From Ornithinibacillus bavariensis (lineage in GTDB: Bacteria; Bacillota; Bacilli; Bacillales; Amphibacillaceae): a stretch of 64,000 nucleotides of DNA. A program made the position numbers and the translations under genes. Below, piece by piece: positions 48,973 to 60,800 of this stretch; the stretch's first letter is position 1; every line of letters starts with the position of its first letter. The stretch covers positions 1 through 64,000 of the forward strand of contig NZ_BORP01000002.1 of the NCBI RefSeq assembly GCF_018333235.1. Direction: 5' to 3'. The notes beneath the pieces were generated by a model that was not told the DNA's origin, searched no databases, and worked only from the letters and a program-made list of their open reading frames with translations.

Positions 48973-49308
48973 CTATTTATCCTCCTTTCGTAAAATGTCG
49001 ATCATATAGTCCTCAAAGTTATCTAGTCGTTCCTCCCATAAAACACTAAAGGAATCGAACCATGCATCTAAATCCTGAAATGGTTGAGCTTCAAGACTAT
49101 ATATTCGCATCTGTCCCTTCGTACGAGACCGTACTATTCCTGTCTCGCTCAAAATGCGTAAATGACGAGACACCTGTGGCTGGCCAATGTTGAGTGCCAT
49201 AACAATTTCGTTTACAGAGCGGGGGCCTTTTTTCAAAAGCTCCACAATGTTAAAACGATTAGGCTCTGCGATTGTCTGTAATGTTATTTGCATCGTAGTT
49301 GTATTCAT
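48973..49308 (-). CDS. ArsR family transcriptional regulator
   Basis: A winged-helix repressor of about 111 residues: LQTIAEPNRFNIVELLKKGPRSVNEIV, then LNIGQPQVSRHLRILSETGIV as the recognition region. No metal-binding Cys-box is visible, so it is probably not an arsenic sensor. The start is ATG 49308 or ATG 49293. The open frame to 49323 overlaps the promoter -10. It likely controls the two genes that follow. Confidence 0.87.
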   Translation of the reverse strand: MNTTTMQITLQTIAEPNRFNIVELLKKGPRSVNEIVMALNIGQPQVSRHLRILSETGIVRSRTKGQMRIYSLEAQPFQDLDAWFDSFSVLWEERLDNFEDYMIDILRKEDK

Positions 49309-49314
49309 GCCCTT

Positions 49315-49344
49315 AATATACACTTAAACATATATACGTGTCAA
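49315..49344 (-). promoter_or_regulatory. Promoter of the arsR operon
   Basis: On the minus strand TTGACA (49344-49339), an 18-bp spacer and TATATT (49320-49315). The expected start falls at about 49308, the A of the first usable ATG. Confidence 0.65.
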
Positions 49345-49650
49345 TACATATAATGAAAAAATTTTACCAAAGTTGATTTCACTTTTTTTGTCCGAAGGGA
49401 AAAAAGTTCTTCTACATATTTTATAACCGAGAATGATAGTAGCATCCTCGGTTATATATTAATAAAGTATATCCTTGTTTTACATATTCCTATGAAATAT
49501 ATTCTCTACGATACCTTGTAGACATCTACCGATCTATAAAAATCCAAGTAGCTATCTGATTCCCCATCATACATTCCACAATAAATCATCAATTTCTGTA
49601 CCGGAATCCTACACCACTGCACTTAATAGAAACATCCTGTTGAACAGTTA
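49345..49650. other. Intergenic region with one hairpin
   Basis: A hairpin ATAACCGAGAATG...CATCCTCGGTTAT lies at about 49425-49457. The rest of this stretch, between the arsR promoter and the stop of the MetX-like gene, shows no gene that I can support. Confidence 0.4.
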
Positions 49651-50673
49651 TTAACTATCCGTTACACTAGTCGCCAACAATTGTTTTAGGCTGGCATCAA
49701 TAAATGTATTATCGACACGGTTAATTCCGCGACCGGCAAAATGGCCCCATACTGAATCAATAGGATTAAAAGTAGCATTCGGTATAAGCTTAGCCTCATA
49801 TTTATTGTCGTCCGCCGTACAGAATAGATCGCTGATTCCTGGCATGATGTAGGCGTGCGCCTTGATGCTTCTAAGCGCCTCATCAAAATCACCATTATAG
49901 GTCGGATTCGCACTAATATCAGCAAACTGCCCTGTCCATAACATGGCAAGGACATTATGCGGATCCATCTTCATAAAGCTATCTTCCCAGACTCCCACTA
50001 CAAAGTCTTCCAATGAGTCAAATCCCATTACTTGATAAAGCTCCTCTCGGTAAAATGACTGAGACAAGCCCCATCCCGCATAGACACGGCCAACAGCACG
50101 CATGTCTTTAGAAGTCAGCTGGTTTAACTTACTTGAATCGAAGCCAACTGTCGCCATGAGCGCAGCTTTCATACCATCAAGAACAACAAAAGTTTGTGGC
50201 CAAGTTTTTGCCCCTCCACAGAAAGGTGCAATTCGTTCCACCATGTCTGGATAACTTGCTCCCCATTGGAATGATTGAATGCCTCCCATAGACCATCCGA
50301 CTACAAGAGCAATCTTTTGAATACGGAATTTTTCTGTTACCAGCCGATATTGGAGTTGTACATTATCATAGATAGTAACCTGCGGAAAGTTTTCCCGGTC
50401 AAATGGAGGAGGCGTATTACTAGGAGACGAGGATAACCCGTTCCCTAATAGATTTGGAACAATAATGAAATATTCATTTGGATCTAGTGCCATGCCTTCT
50501 CCAATCAACCATTCGTTCTGCATATGCTGATCACCAAATGCAGTCGGATAGACAATCACATTATCTTTTCTTTCATTCAATTTTCCATAAGTCTTATATG
50601 CAAGAAAGGCGTTTGGTAACGTCACTCCTGACTGTAATGTTACGTCACCTAAATCAAAAATTTCATAATCCAT
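49651..50673 (-). CDS. MetX-like alpha/beta hydrolase (homoserine acetyltransferase family)
   Basis: A 340-residue protein. Family features are FDLGDVTLQSGVTLPNAFLAYKTYG at the N-terminus, the nucleophile elbow VVGWSMGGIQSFQW (Ser about residue 130) and DSVWGHFAGRG with the catalytic His near the C-terminus. The sequence IVPNLLGNGLSSSPSN replaces the usual homoserine acetyltransferase pattern, so it may be a general hydrolase and not a methionine enzyme. A LysR-type regulator gene is divergent. Confidence 0.8.
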   Translation of the reverse strand: MDYEIFDLGDVTLQSGVTLPNAFLAYKTYGKLNERKDNVIVYPTAFGDQHMQNEWLIGEGMALDPNEYFIIVPNLLGNGLSSSPSNTPPPFDRENFPQVTIYDNVQLQYRLVTEKFRIQKIALVVGWSMGGIQSFQWGASYPDMVERIAPFCGGAKTWPQTFVVLDGMKAALMATVGFDSSKLNQLTSKDMRAVGRVYAGWGLSQSFYREELYQVMGFDSLEDFVVGVWEDSFMKMDPHNVLAMLWTGQFADISANPTYNGDFDEALRSIKAHAYIMPGISDLFCTADDNKYEAKLIPNATFNPIDSVWGHFAGRGINRVDNTFIDASLKQLLATSVTDS

Positions 50674-50782
50674 TGCATTGTCTCTCCCTTCAAATTGAAA
50701 TACAAACGTTATGAATGTATTTCTTGTTATTAGTATAAAGCTGTGTTAGTCTCAAAAAAAGTGAACAAAAATCAAAGTAGTG

Positions 50783-50797
50783 TTCAATAATATTGAA
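50783..50797. promoter_or_regulatory. Palindrome, possible LysR-type operator
   Basis: TTCAATA-A-TATTGAA is a perfect palindrome around one base, 19 bp before the LysR-type start codon. It fits the T-N11-A binding motif of the family. Confidence 0.45.
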
Positions 50798-50816
50798 AGT
50801 TGAATGGAGGAGTGTC

Positions 50817-51725
50817 ATGGAATTGCGCCAATTGAATACGTTCCGCATGGTTGCATCCACCTTAAACTTCAGTCGGGCTGCAGAAGTGCTAAACTACGTC
50901 CCCTCCAATGTCACGATGCAGATAAAAGCATTGGAGGAAGAGCTTGGTGTTCGACTCTTTGATCGCTTAGGTAAGCAACTTGTCCTCACAACTGCAGGTA
51001 AACGTTTTTTAACTCATGTCCAGAGCGTTCTAGACAAGTTGGATGAAGCTCGTAGTATCGTTCATGAGAATGAACATTTAAGTGGCACACTAACCATAAG
51101 TGCCAACGAGGTTCTTTGTGCCTATCGACTTCCGAATGTTTTTAAGCAATTTCGTTTACAGCATCCCGGGGTTCGTCTTATCTTCCGCTCTGTTCCTAAT
51201 CAAGAGCTTAAGCAAACGCTCTTCGACGGAACTGCCGACATAGTCTTTATGTTGGATGAACCCATTCTCTCGACAGGGCTAACAGTCGAACCGTTAGTGG
51301 AAGAAACATTTCGCTTTTTCGTCTCGCCAGATCATCGTCTCGCGAAACAACCTATACTCCAACAGGAAGACTTTCATGGAGAGGTGTTCCTAGTGAATGA
51401 AAAGGGATGTACCTATCGAACCATGTTTGACCGGTCATTTGAGAAAAAGGGTATTGATAGTATTACGTATTTAGAATTTCAAAATGCTGAAGCAATTAAA
51501 CAATGTGCAATCGCTGAAATAGGAATTGCTTTCCTTCCTGAAATAACGGTGGAAGCCGAAGTCGAACGGGGTGAGCTAGTGCCCCTTCCATGGCAAATTC
51601 CAAACCTACACGTATATACACAGATGGCCTGGCATAAAGATAAGTGGCTTTCACCAATCATATTATCCTTCATAGAAGTAGCAAGAGAGGTTATGGCTAC
51701 AGGGGTTGAAACGAAGAACATCTAG
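50817..51725 (+). CDS. LysR family transcriptional regulator
   Basis: A 302-residue regulator. The winged helix-turn-helix is MELRQLNTFRMVASTLNFSRAAEVLNYVPSNVTMQIKALEEELGVRLFDRLGK, except that the whole is best taken from the ATG at 50817. Confidence 0.
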   Translation: MELRQLNTFRMVASTLNFSRAAEVLNYVPSNVTMQIKALEEELGVRLFDRLGKQLVLTTAGKRFLTHVQSVLDKLDEARSIVHENEHLSGTLTISANEVLCAYRLPNVFKQFRLQHPGVRLIFRSVPNQELKQTLFDGTADIVFMLDEPILSTGLTVEPLVEETFRFFVSPDHRLAKQPILQQEDFHGEVFLVNEKGCTYRTMFDRSFEKKGIDSITYLEFQNAEAIKQCAIAEIGIAFLPEITVEAEVERGELVPLPWQIPNLHVYTQMAWHKDKWLSPIILSFIEVAREVMATGVETKNI

Positions 51726-51799
51726 CTTATCAATATTTCACCTTACCATACTGTAAATCTTGTATGGTATTACTAATAGAATTATAATATTTACTAAAT

Positions 51800-51838
51800 A
51801 GTAAGGCATCTTGGTTTGTTTACCAAGATGCCTTACTA
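51800..51838. terminator. Terminator between the LysR and 87-aa genes
   Basis: AGTAAGGCATCTTGGT pairs perfectly with ACCAAGATGCCTTACT between convergent genes. Confidence 0.75.
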
Positions 51839-54800
51839 GATTTAGCTATTATTTTAAATGAACGTTATTTTTGAAGGTGTGAACGATTCCGTATGCGAGT
51901 AATGCAAGCCCAAGAAATAATAATAATCCAACAAAAAAATTATCAAAAATAGCTGGCATACTTGGCTCGCTTGGGAGTGAGCCATTTCCATTAAGTTTTA
52001 CTGGAACAACCTCTATTCCGTATTGAAAAACAGCAATAAATCTTTCCGTCGTGTACAATATTCCACCTAATGCAATACATACGATTCCAGAAATGAAACT
52101 AACCTTCCCCATGTGTATTCCCCCTATGTATTTATTCCATTATTTCTATCAAATTAACAAACTAGATAATTAACGAGATTTCTCGAATCAATTCAATTTT
52201 ACCATAAAATTCTGAATACCTACTGTATATGAGAAGGGTTCGCTATGAAAAAGATTAATTGATTCTCTAAGCAAATCATTATATCCTTAAGAATTGGGAA
52301 TAGAGAGCTTGAACTGCCCGTGGTAACTTAAGGAGGAACTATTTTGTCAGCAACGATTATACTAGCAATCATTATTTTTATAGCCACACTAGCATTAGTA
52401 ATCTGGCAGCCAAAAGGATTATCCATTGGATGGTCTGCATGTGGAGGGGCTATTCTTGCACTACTCTTTGGGGTGGTTGATTTTCAAGATGTCTTAGAGG
52501 TTACGAGAATTGTATGGAATGCAACATTAGCATTTGTCGTAATCATTCTTATCTCTTTGATATTGGATGAAATTGGCTTCTTTGAATGGGCATCCTTACA
52601 TATGGCGAGAATAGCTAAAGGTAATGGAATACGGATGTTTTTTTATGTGAGTATATTAGGTGCAATAGTTGCAGCCTTTTTTGCTAATGATGGAGCAGCA
52701 CTAATACTTACTCCAATTGTCCTAGCCATGGTTCGGAACCTAAATTTTAAGGAAAAGATGGTCTTTCCATTTATTATGGCAAGTGGATTTATCGCAGATA
52801 CGACTTCATTACCACTTGTTGTGAGTAATTTAGTCAACATCGTCTCTGCAGATTTCTTTCATATAGGGTTTATAGAGTATGCAATAAGAATGATCATTCC
52901 AAATCTATTTTCACTAGTCGCAACAATCCTTGTTTTATTTACTTACTTTAGAAAAAGTATTCCGAGAGAGTATGACATTACCCAATTAAAGGAACCGACT
53001 GAAGCGATTAAAGACAAAAAGCTGTTACGTGTTTCTTGGTATGTCCTTTCAGTCTTATTAGTCGGATATTTTATTAGTGAATTTATCAATTTACCAGTTT
53101 CAGTTGTTGCTGGGGTTATTGCCATTTTCTTTTTACTAGTCGCTAGAAGAAGTAAGGTAGTTAACACAGTGTCCGTTATCAAAGGGGCACCTTGGAAGAT
53201 TGTTTTTTTCTCTATTGGCATGTATGTTGTTGTATTTGGATTACGGAATGCTGGATTAACAGAGCTACTAGCTAATCTTATCCAACTTTCTGCAGACCAG
53301 GGATTATTTGTTGCAACAGTTTCCATGGGATTTACTGCGGCAATCCTATCATCCATCATGAATAATCTTCCTACCGTCATGATTGATGCAATCGCAATAG
53401 CGGATACGAATACAACGGGTGTAATCCGTGAAGCACTAATTTATGCTAATGTTATTGGTTCCGATCTAGGTCCAAAAATCACACCAATTGGTTCATTAGC
53501 TACCCTATTATGGCTCCATGTCTTGTCTCAAAAGGGTGTGAAAATTTCATGGGGTACGTATTTTAAAACGGGTATACTGCTAACAATTCCTATCTTGTTT
53601 ATCACATTAATAGGGCTATATTTAACCTTGAACCTGTTCTAGAGTGTCGGGATGAAGTAGGAGAACGGATAAAACGTTTTGCAGTAACTTGGAAATGAAT
53701 GAGTGCCATGGGGGGGGATCCATGGCACTTTTATATGGGCAACTCATGAATTATGTCGGAAATATTATAATGGCACAGTTTGCGATAATTGCTGCCGACT
53801 CAAATACCAATATCCGAAGGCGGCAGTTATACAAATAACACTTCCAATCACCAAATACAACACTCGAATTCCAATAAAATCCGCACTTATCGTGGCAAAT
53901 AATATCCCTAATGGCATCATGGTTCGCATGATTAATAAGCGAACAGAAGTTACTTTTCCCATGACATCATTGGGAATGACCTGTTGGATAAGTGTGATGT
54001 TATAAATATTAAACAATGCTATCACTATTCCAGCAATCAGTTCGGTTATTACAGCTAGTGTGTACCAAGGTGTAAACCCAAGGGAAAGGTATGTACAGCC
54101 ACTAATAAATAAAGTTGCAAAAAGGATACCTAAACCTCTTAAATTGCCTATCTTTTGATTGATAAAAGCTCCAATGAGGTAACCAATCGGAAAGCCGGCC
54201 ATAAATATCCCATAGGCTGAATATGGCTGATCAAGAATTGTCGTAATATAAGGTATCGTGGTAACAATAGTTACACCGACTCCAAATTGGACAAATCCAA
54301 AAAATACACCAAGCCAAACGACTAGTCTATGTTTCCCATAATGTTTTAGCCCTTCCTGGAACTCATGAAGCCAAGGTTTTCTAGTTTTGCTTCGTTGATA
54401 GTTTTCATGAATGCTTAGAAGCTGAATGGTGCTGATTGCAAAGGCAAGAACAATAATATTAATTACCCATTCTAATGCGAAGAAGTCAACAAATACACCG
54501 GAAACAATCGGCCCCGTAATAACCATAACTTGTCTAACACTATCTAATGAGGCATTTGCTCTTGAAAGCTGTTCCTTTTCCATGATAGTTGGCAAAATTG
54601 CTTGATTAGCAGGGGAGAATATAGGCATGATTAAGCCAATAATGATTTGGATAACCAATATAAATACGATAGTAAAGTTATCAAGTAATAGTGAAATTAG
54701 TAGCCCTAGTGCTAGAAGAAATCGTATGATTTGGCAGCCTATCATGATCCATTTTCGGCTCCACCTGTCGATATAAGGACCAATGAAAAGCTGCATGAAA

Positions 54801-57800
54801 AATGAAGGGATATAATAGATTAGCCAAACAGAACCAAGTGCAGTTGCTGAGCCAGTTAGTTGGTAGATTAATATGGAGTTACAAGCTGTAAGTAAAGCCC
54901 CTCCTAATTCGGAGGTAGCATTGCTAAGCCAAATGGCACGAAAGCTTTTATGATGAAACATTTAGTTACCCCTTACGTCCAGTAATTAGTGAATTTAAAA
55001 CCTCGCTTTATTCCCAAACCTGGTCAAGCTTGTCCGCATAAAACTGAATTGCTCTTTTGTATTGTTTTACCTTTTCATCTGAAGTTGTTTCAACTAAACA
55101 GTTTAATAGTATTTCCATTGCCTGCTTTGGCTGATTCAGATTATATAGAGTCATGGCATAAAACACACGTAAGGCATGATTGTTCGGAAACAAGGTTATT
55201 CCCTTTTCAAAGGTTAGCTTAGACCTTTCATAGTTACCAAGCGTACGATAAGTACTTCCTAATCCCAATAATGCGCCTTCTAGGTCCTCACCGGATAATC
55301 CTAGAGCAATTGCTTTTTCATAATAAGGAACAGCATCTGATTCTTTCCCTAACACATCGAAGCTCCAGGCGCATTGATAATGAACTACTGCATTCTCTGG
55401 ATGAGCTTTAACCAACTCCAGTAATAAGCTATTGGATTCTACTAATCTATTTTGTGATCGAAGAAAAATTGCTCTTTCTAGTTTTGCTTTCATTTTTTTC
55501 ATCCTTTACTGATTCAAAAGTTTATTAAATAAATTTTATTGTTCCATCTCGATGTACTCTCGCTGCAACTTCCATTCTTCATTTTCTAAGCCCCAAACAT
55601 ACATCACTTTAGCCTGATGTGGCTTTCCTTCGATAAGGCTTGTTTCAGTGCCAAAAACCAAACAGTTCTCGCCATTCTTTCGTTCTGTTTTGGTTATTAC
55701 GTTAAATTCCTTTTTTGTATCTTCCTTGTATTGATTTAAAACGGAAACAATATCATAGTCAAAGAAATACTCCTCTGGTTTTTCAATCCCCGAAAAGGCC
55801 CAGTACCCAACAAAGCGTTCAGACATAAAGTTACGAATATGGGTATCGTCCTTTGTCTTAAAGCCCTCATTCCAGCTAGAATAATAGTTTTGTAATGTAG
55901 ATTCAAAATCCTTCATCGCGAATCCCTCTCTAATTAGAAAGTATTATCTCTAGAATCATAGCATAAATATTCAGTTAATTATATATCTTTGGATAATAAA
56001 TAATGTTAGATAGGTGTGGACATAAAAAGGAGGGATATGTATAATAAATGGCAAATCTTCATAGGATGAACCGAGGATGTTTCCGACCATCCCCGGCTCG
56101 CATGGTTAAGAAGTTCAGGTGTGGAATGCCCTCTGAACATTTATTCATTTAAAATGAACAAAGAACCCTCACCCAAATAAGTGATTAGCCGTCACGGGTG
56201 GGGGTTCACTTTTTGTTAATCTTATCATCAATTAACTGCCTAATGAACGCAAGCAACGATATCAAAAATGAACCAGCTGCGACTAGTAACATCAGAATTG
56301 ATACTACTAATTCCAAAGGCATCCCCCCTTTCACCATGAAATGGATCCAGAGGGAAGTGAAAATCCCACCCTAACGACTTACCATGCATAGGTCTAGTTT
56401 ATCCTAACATAGATTGTTCGTAATCCTACGATAGTCACAAGTAGGGAAGGGTAAATTGTACCTAATTATCGCTTTTATCGTTTATTAGAGTATCGAGCTT
56501 CTTTTCTATATGATTTAGTTGGTTTTTCATCTTCCTATTTGAGCGGATTGATCCTACAATTAGTACGATAACTAATACGATAAAACCAAGAAAAAACAAC
56601 TGCGCTAGCATGTCCCCAATATGAAAACCATCCATTTGTTTTTCCTCCTAATAACATGATTAATTATATTTAACCATAATAAATCAAATTTTGTTAGTGA
56701 TTTTTTTGAATTATACTATTTGGTAGAATGTTTGCTACAATGATTCCTGTATCTAGAATTATTAATGATGGTTTATTGCGACATGAACATTAGGGATTGC
56801 AAATAGAATGGTAGCTTAACCCGAATAATGGTAGGAGAAGCCAAAATCGGTAACCAAAAGCACTATTGCGTCCCGAAAATGGTAGGAGAAGCCAAAATCA
56901 GTAAGCAAAAGCGCTATTGCGTCCCGAAAATGGTAAGAGAAGCCAAAATCGGTAAGCAAAAGCACAATTGCGTCCCGAAAATGGTAGGAGAAGCCAAAAT
57001 CGGTAAGCAAAAGCTGATTTGCGTCCCGAAAATGGTAGGAGAAGCCAAAACCGGTAAGCAAAAAGCGCTATTGCGTCCCGAAAATGGTAGGAGAAGCTAA
57101 AACTGGTAAGCAAAAGAGTAATTCCCCCTAAAAGTAGGGCGTAACGAGTGGATTGGTCGTTCCTGAAAATCAAAGTGAACAACTAATACGATAGTTATAT
57201 TAGGATTGCGTATATACAAATAGGTATAAAAATAAAAGTGCGATAACAAGCCAACTAACTTGCTATCGCACTTGTTCTTTTTATTTAGTTTTGCTTTAAA
57301 AAGTCAGGCTCTAGAAATGCTGGATTCGGGTATTTATAGAAGCCCTCACCAGAAGACACTCCCATTTTACCTTGATCAATCATTTCCGTTTTAAGTTTTT
57401 CTGCAATTGCTTTGTAAGTAGGGTCTAGCTCTGCTTTTGCTAGATTTAAGTTGTATGGTGTTTCCATACCGACAATATCGAGAATTGCAAATGGACCATT
57501 TGGAGCTCCTGTTGAGATCATCCAGTTTTTATCAATTGTTTGAGGGTCTGCAATATCGTTTGCCCATAAAGAAAGACCTGCATCTAAAAGTGGTACTAAT
57601 AAAGAATTAAGGATGTAACCAGGCTGCTCTTTCTTTAGTACGAAAGGAATCATACCGATGGAGCGAGCAAAGTCAGTTACTTGCTCTGTATATTTAGCAT
57701 CAGTTCCCGGATGTCCCATAACTTCAGCAGTATTGTTTTGCCAAATGGAATTAGCAAAATGTAGTGCTAAAAACTTTTCAGGACGACCGGTAAACGCTGC

Positions 57801-60800
57801 AAATTGACTTGGCAACATGGTAGAAGAGTTTGAAGCGAATACCGTTTTCTCTGGTGCAACCTCTGCAAGCTTTTGATAGAAATCTTGCTTAATACCTACA
57901 ACCTCTGGAACAGCTTCGATCATCAAATCTACATCTGCTACTGCATCCGCTAAATCGGTATAGAAAGATATACGACCAATTGCAGCTTCTGCTTTATCTG
58001 AATCCTGGAAGTAGCCTGCATAGACAGCTTTTAATTTAGAAAAACGTTCCTTCGCTACATTAATAGCAGCTTCATTGATATCATATACGTTTACATGATA
58101 ACCAAAAAATGCTGATTGGAAGGCGATTTGGCTACCTAATACACCACTACCTGCGACCATTATCTTTTTGAAATCCATATTCATTCCCCTTTGAATAACT
58201 CTAAAATATAAATCTATCAATTTCATTTTATAGGACTTTTGTGTCATAATAAACATAGTTTAATAGGTATTTTTACGGATATATCCCATGCAAATGTAGG
58301 TGTTTACTATGAAGGAAATCGAATTCCAGTATTTATTATTTAGTAAGATTAATCAGGATGAAATCATGAACTGTGCTGCTATATTAATAGAAAAGAATAG
58401 AAATATAGAAACCAATCAGAAGCAAGGACTCTACCAATTTGTCACAGCATTTACCGACTTTGTTACATCACAGATCAAATATACTAAAATTGAAGAAATG
58501 CAACTGAATCATTGGGTACAAATGTTTAGTAATGATATGTCAGTATTAGATCCTTATATTTTTCTAGAAATACTTCATGAATCATTTAAGAGTGTTCTCG
58601 TTGAGCAAAAACAATCCAATCAAGAAGCGCTGTTAGGTTTTCATAACGAATTGTTACATAAGGTAACTACCTACTATTTAGATTGGGTGGAACATCCCCT
58701 GGAAATAACGGAAAGAAAACCAAAATATTTGCAGCAATTAGACAAATTTAGTGAGGTCCTCATTCAAAGAAATGGAACGGAAGATTTACCTTATATAGTA
58801 GCTAGAGTAGAAGAGATATTCGGATTCAAGCGCTGTGTATTTGTAAGCTATAATCCCTGGTTAAAGGAATTCTCAGGAGTGATTGGTGAGGAATTAGCGA
58901 AGGTTCATTTATTACGGGGGAAAATAGAATCTGAGCCAGTTTTTGCTTTGAAAAGGCCATTATTTCTAAAAAAGCCAGACCCATATGTACAACAAGTAGC
59001 CATTGAGATGTTTGAACTGTCCTCTATTATTTTTATACCGATTACACATGAGCATGAGTTATACGGATGGCTTACCCTTGATCAGCGTGGAGAACCTTTT
59101 GATTGTACAAAGCTCCAGCTTGATATTTTAGAAAAGGTTGGGGATCGTTTAGGGATGTATTTAGCACGGAAGCAAATGGGAAAAAGATACAAATATCCTC
59201 TAGATCTTACGGAAAATGAATTAGCCGTTCTTCATTTACTCACAGAAGGCTATAGTAATAAGAAAATGGCAGAATTAATGTTCTTAAGTGAGTTTACAGT
59301 ACGAGATTATATCCAAAAATTAATGATTAAATTGAGAGCAAAGAATCGAACACAAATCATAGCAATGGCTTTTCGTATGGGGTTGGTGGACTAAATCAAA
59401 TTTAAACTCACCTCTAAAAAAGGAGGGTTTGGGGTCAATACGCACACTATGCTCTCAAGTCCATTGGACGTATCTGAATCTTATTATCTCCCATGGAGCA
59501 CTATATAACGTATTACAAAAAAGTATTTCTATTTTGTCGTTGATAACCCAATTGAAGGACAAACAAATAAGGTAACGGCAATCAAATAATTTAAAACATA
59601 TGAGAAGGGAGTCAACGATGAAAAAAAGAAGTTTGATTATATTAACAACGGCTGCTATTACTGGTCTTTTAACTTACTTTTTGTTTATTACCGAAGATAA
59701 GAAAACTGAAAGTATTGTAATAGATAAAGATGGAGAAATAGTAAAACCATTAAATGGCGAAAATGATACTATTGGTCATTATTGTAAAAGAAGCGACTTT
59801 ATAAGTTGAAGTAATCTACGAGGATTATTTATTTCCAGGATGAGAAAATCGCTACAGAAAGAGGTGCCGTCAAACATTTCGGATGTTTTGTGCGCGAAGG
59901 GATTTTTAAAGTGAAAAACAGGCTATTTATGTACGTTAAGACACTTTCATAAAGGGTGTAGTCGATACCTGGATTTTGAAACACCTTTTGGTACTACTTT
60001 TTAGCCCAAATTTGGGTTTAATAATGAGTGCTATGAGAAATGTTTAAACATACGGACACCTCCAAAAATTATTGTTCGTTAACTTTAATTTATCAAAAGG
60101 TGTCCTTGTTTGTGTACACAAATTGAGTGCTATTCACCTGTTTTAGCGAGTACCACTCTTCTTTATTTACTGGGTTATTGTCCTGGCCTCAGCCTATTCC
60201 ATAAAGCCTATTTTTGAATAAACATCTGTGTCCAATGCTGTCCATCTGGATCATATCCTACACCGATATGGGTGAAATTTGGATTTAAGATGTTCTCACG
60301 GTGTCCTTCACTATTCATCCAAGCATTTACTACGTCCGCAGGTGTGGTCTGCCCTTGGGCAATATTCTCACCAGCTGCTTTGTAGGTAATTCCGAAGTCA
60401 CGCATCATATCAAATGGTGAACCATATGTTGGGCTAGTGTGGGAGAAATACCCTTTTCGCTGCATATCATTCGATTTTTCCCTTGCAACTTGACTTAAGC
60501 TTTGGTCAATTTGTAGTTCGGGAACTCCAGCCTGTGCTCGTTCTTTGTTCGTTAACGTAACAACATCACTTTCAAAATTACTAAGGGAATAATTTTGATT
60601 TGATTGTTGCTGCTTAGCAGGCTGGTTCTGTGGCTGTTCTTGTTTCTCTAGATTATTTGTCCCAGTATTCGGTGATGGAGCTTGTCCATTCGGAATCTCC
60701 TGGAACTTATATTTAGCTTCTTGCGTTTGTATTGGCTGCGTATGTGGGTAGTTATCACTGGACTGGTCTGTACTAAGGCTCGAGATATTGTCATTATTTT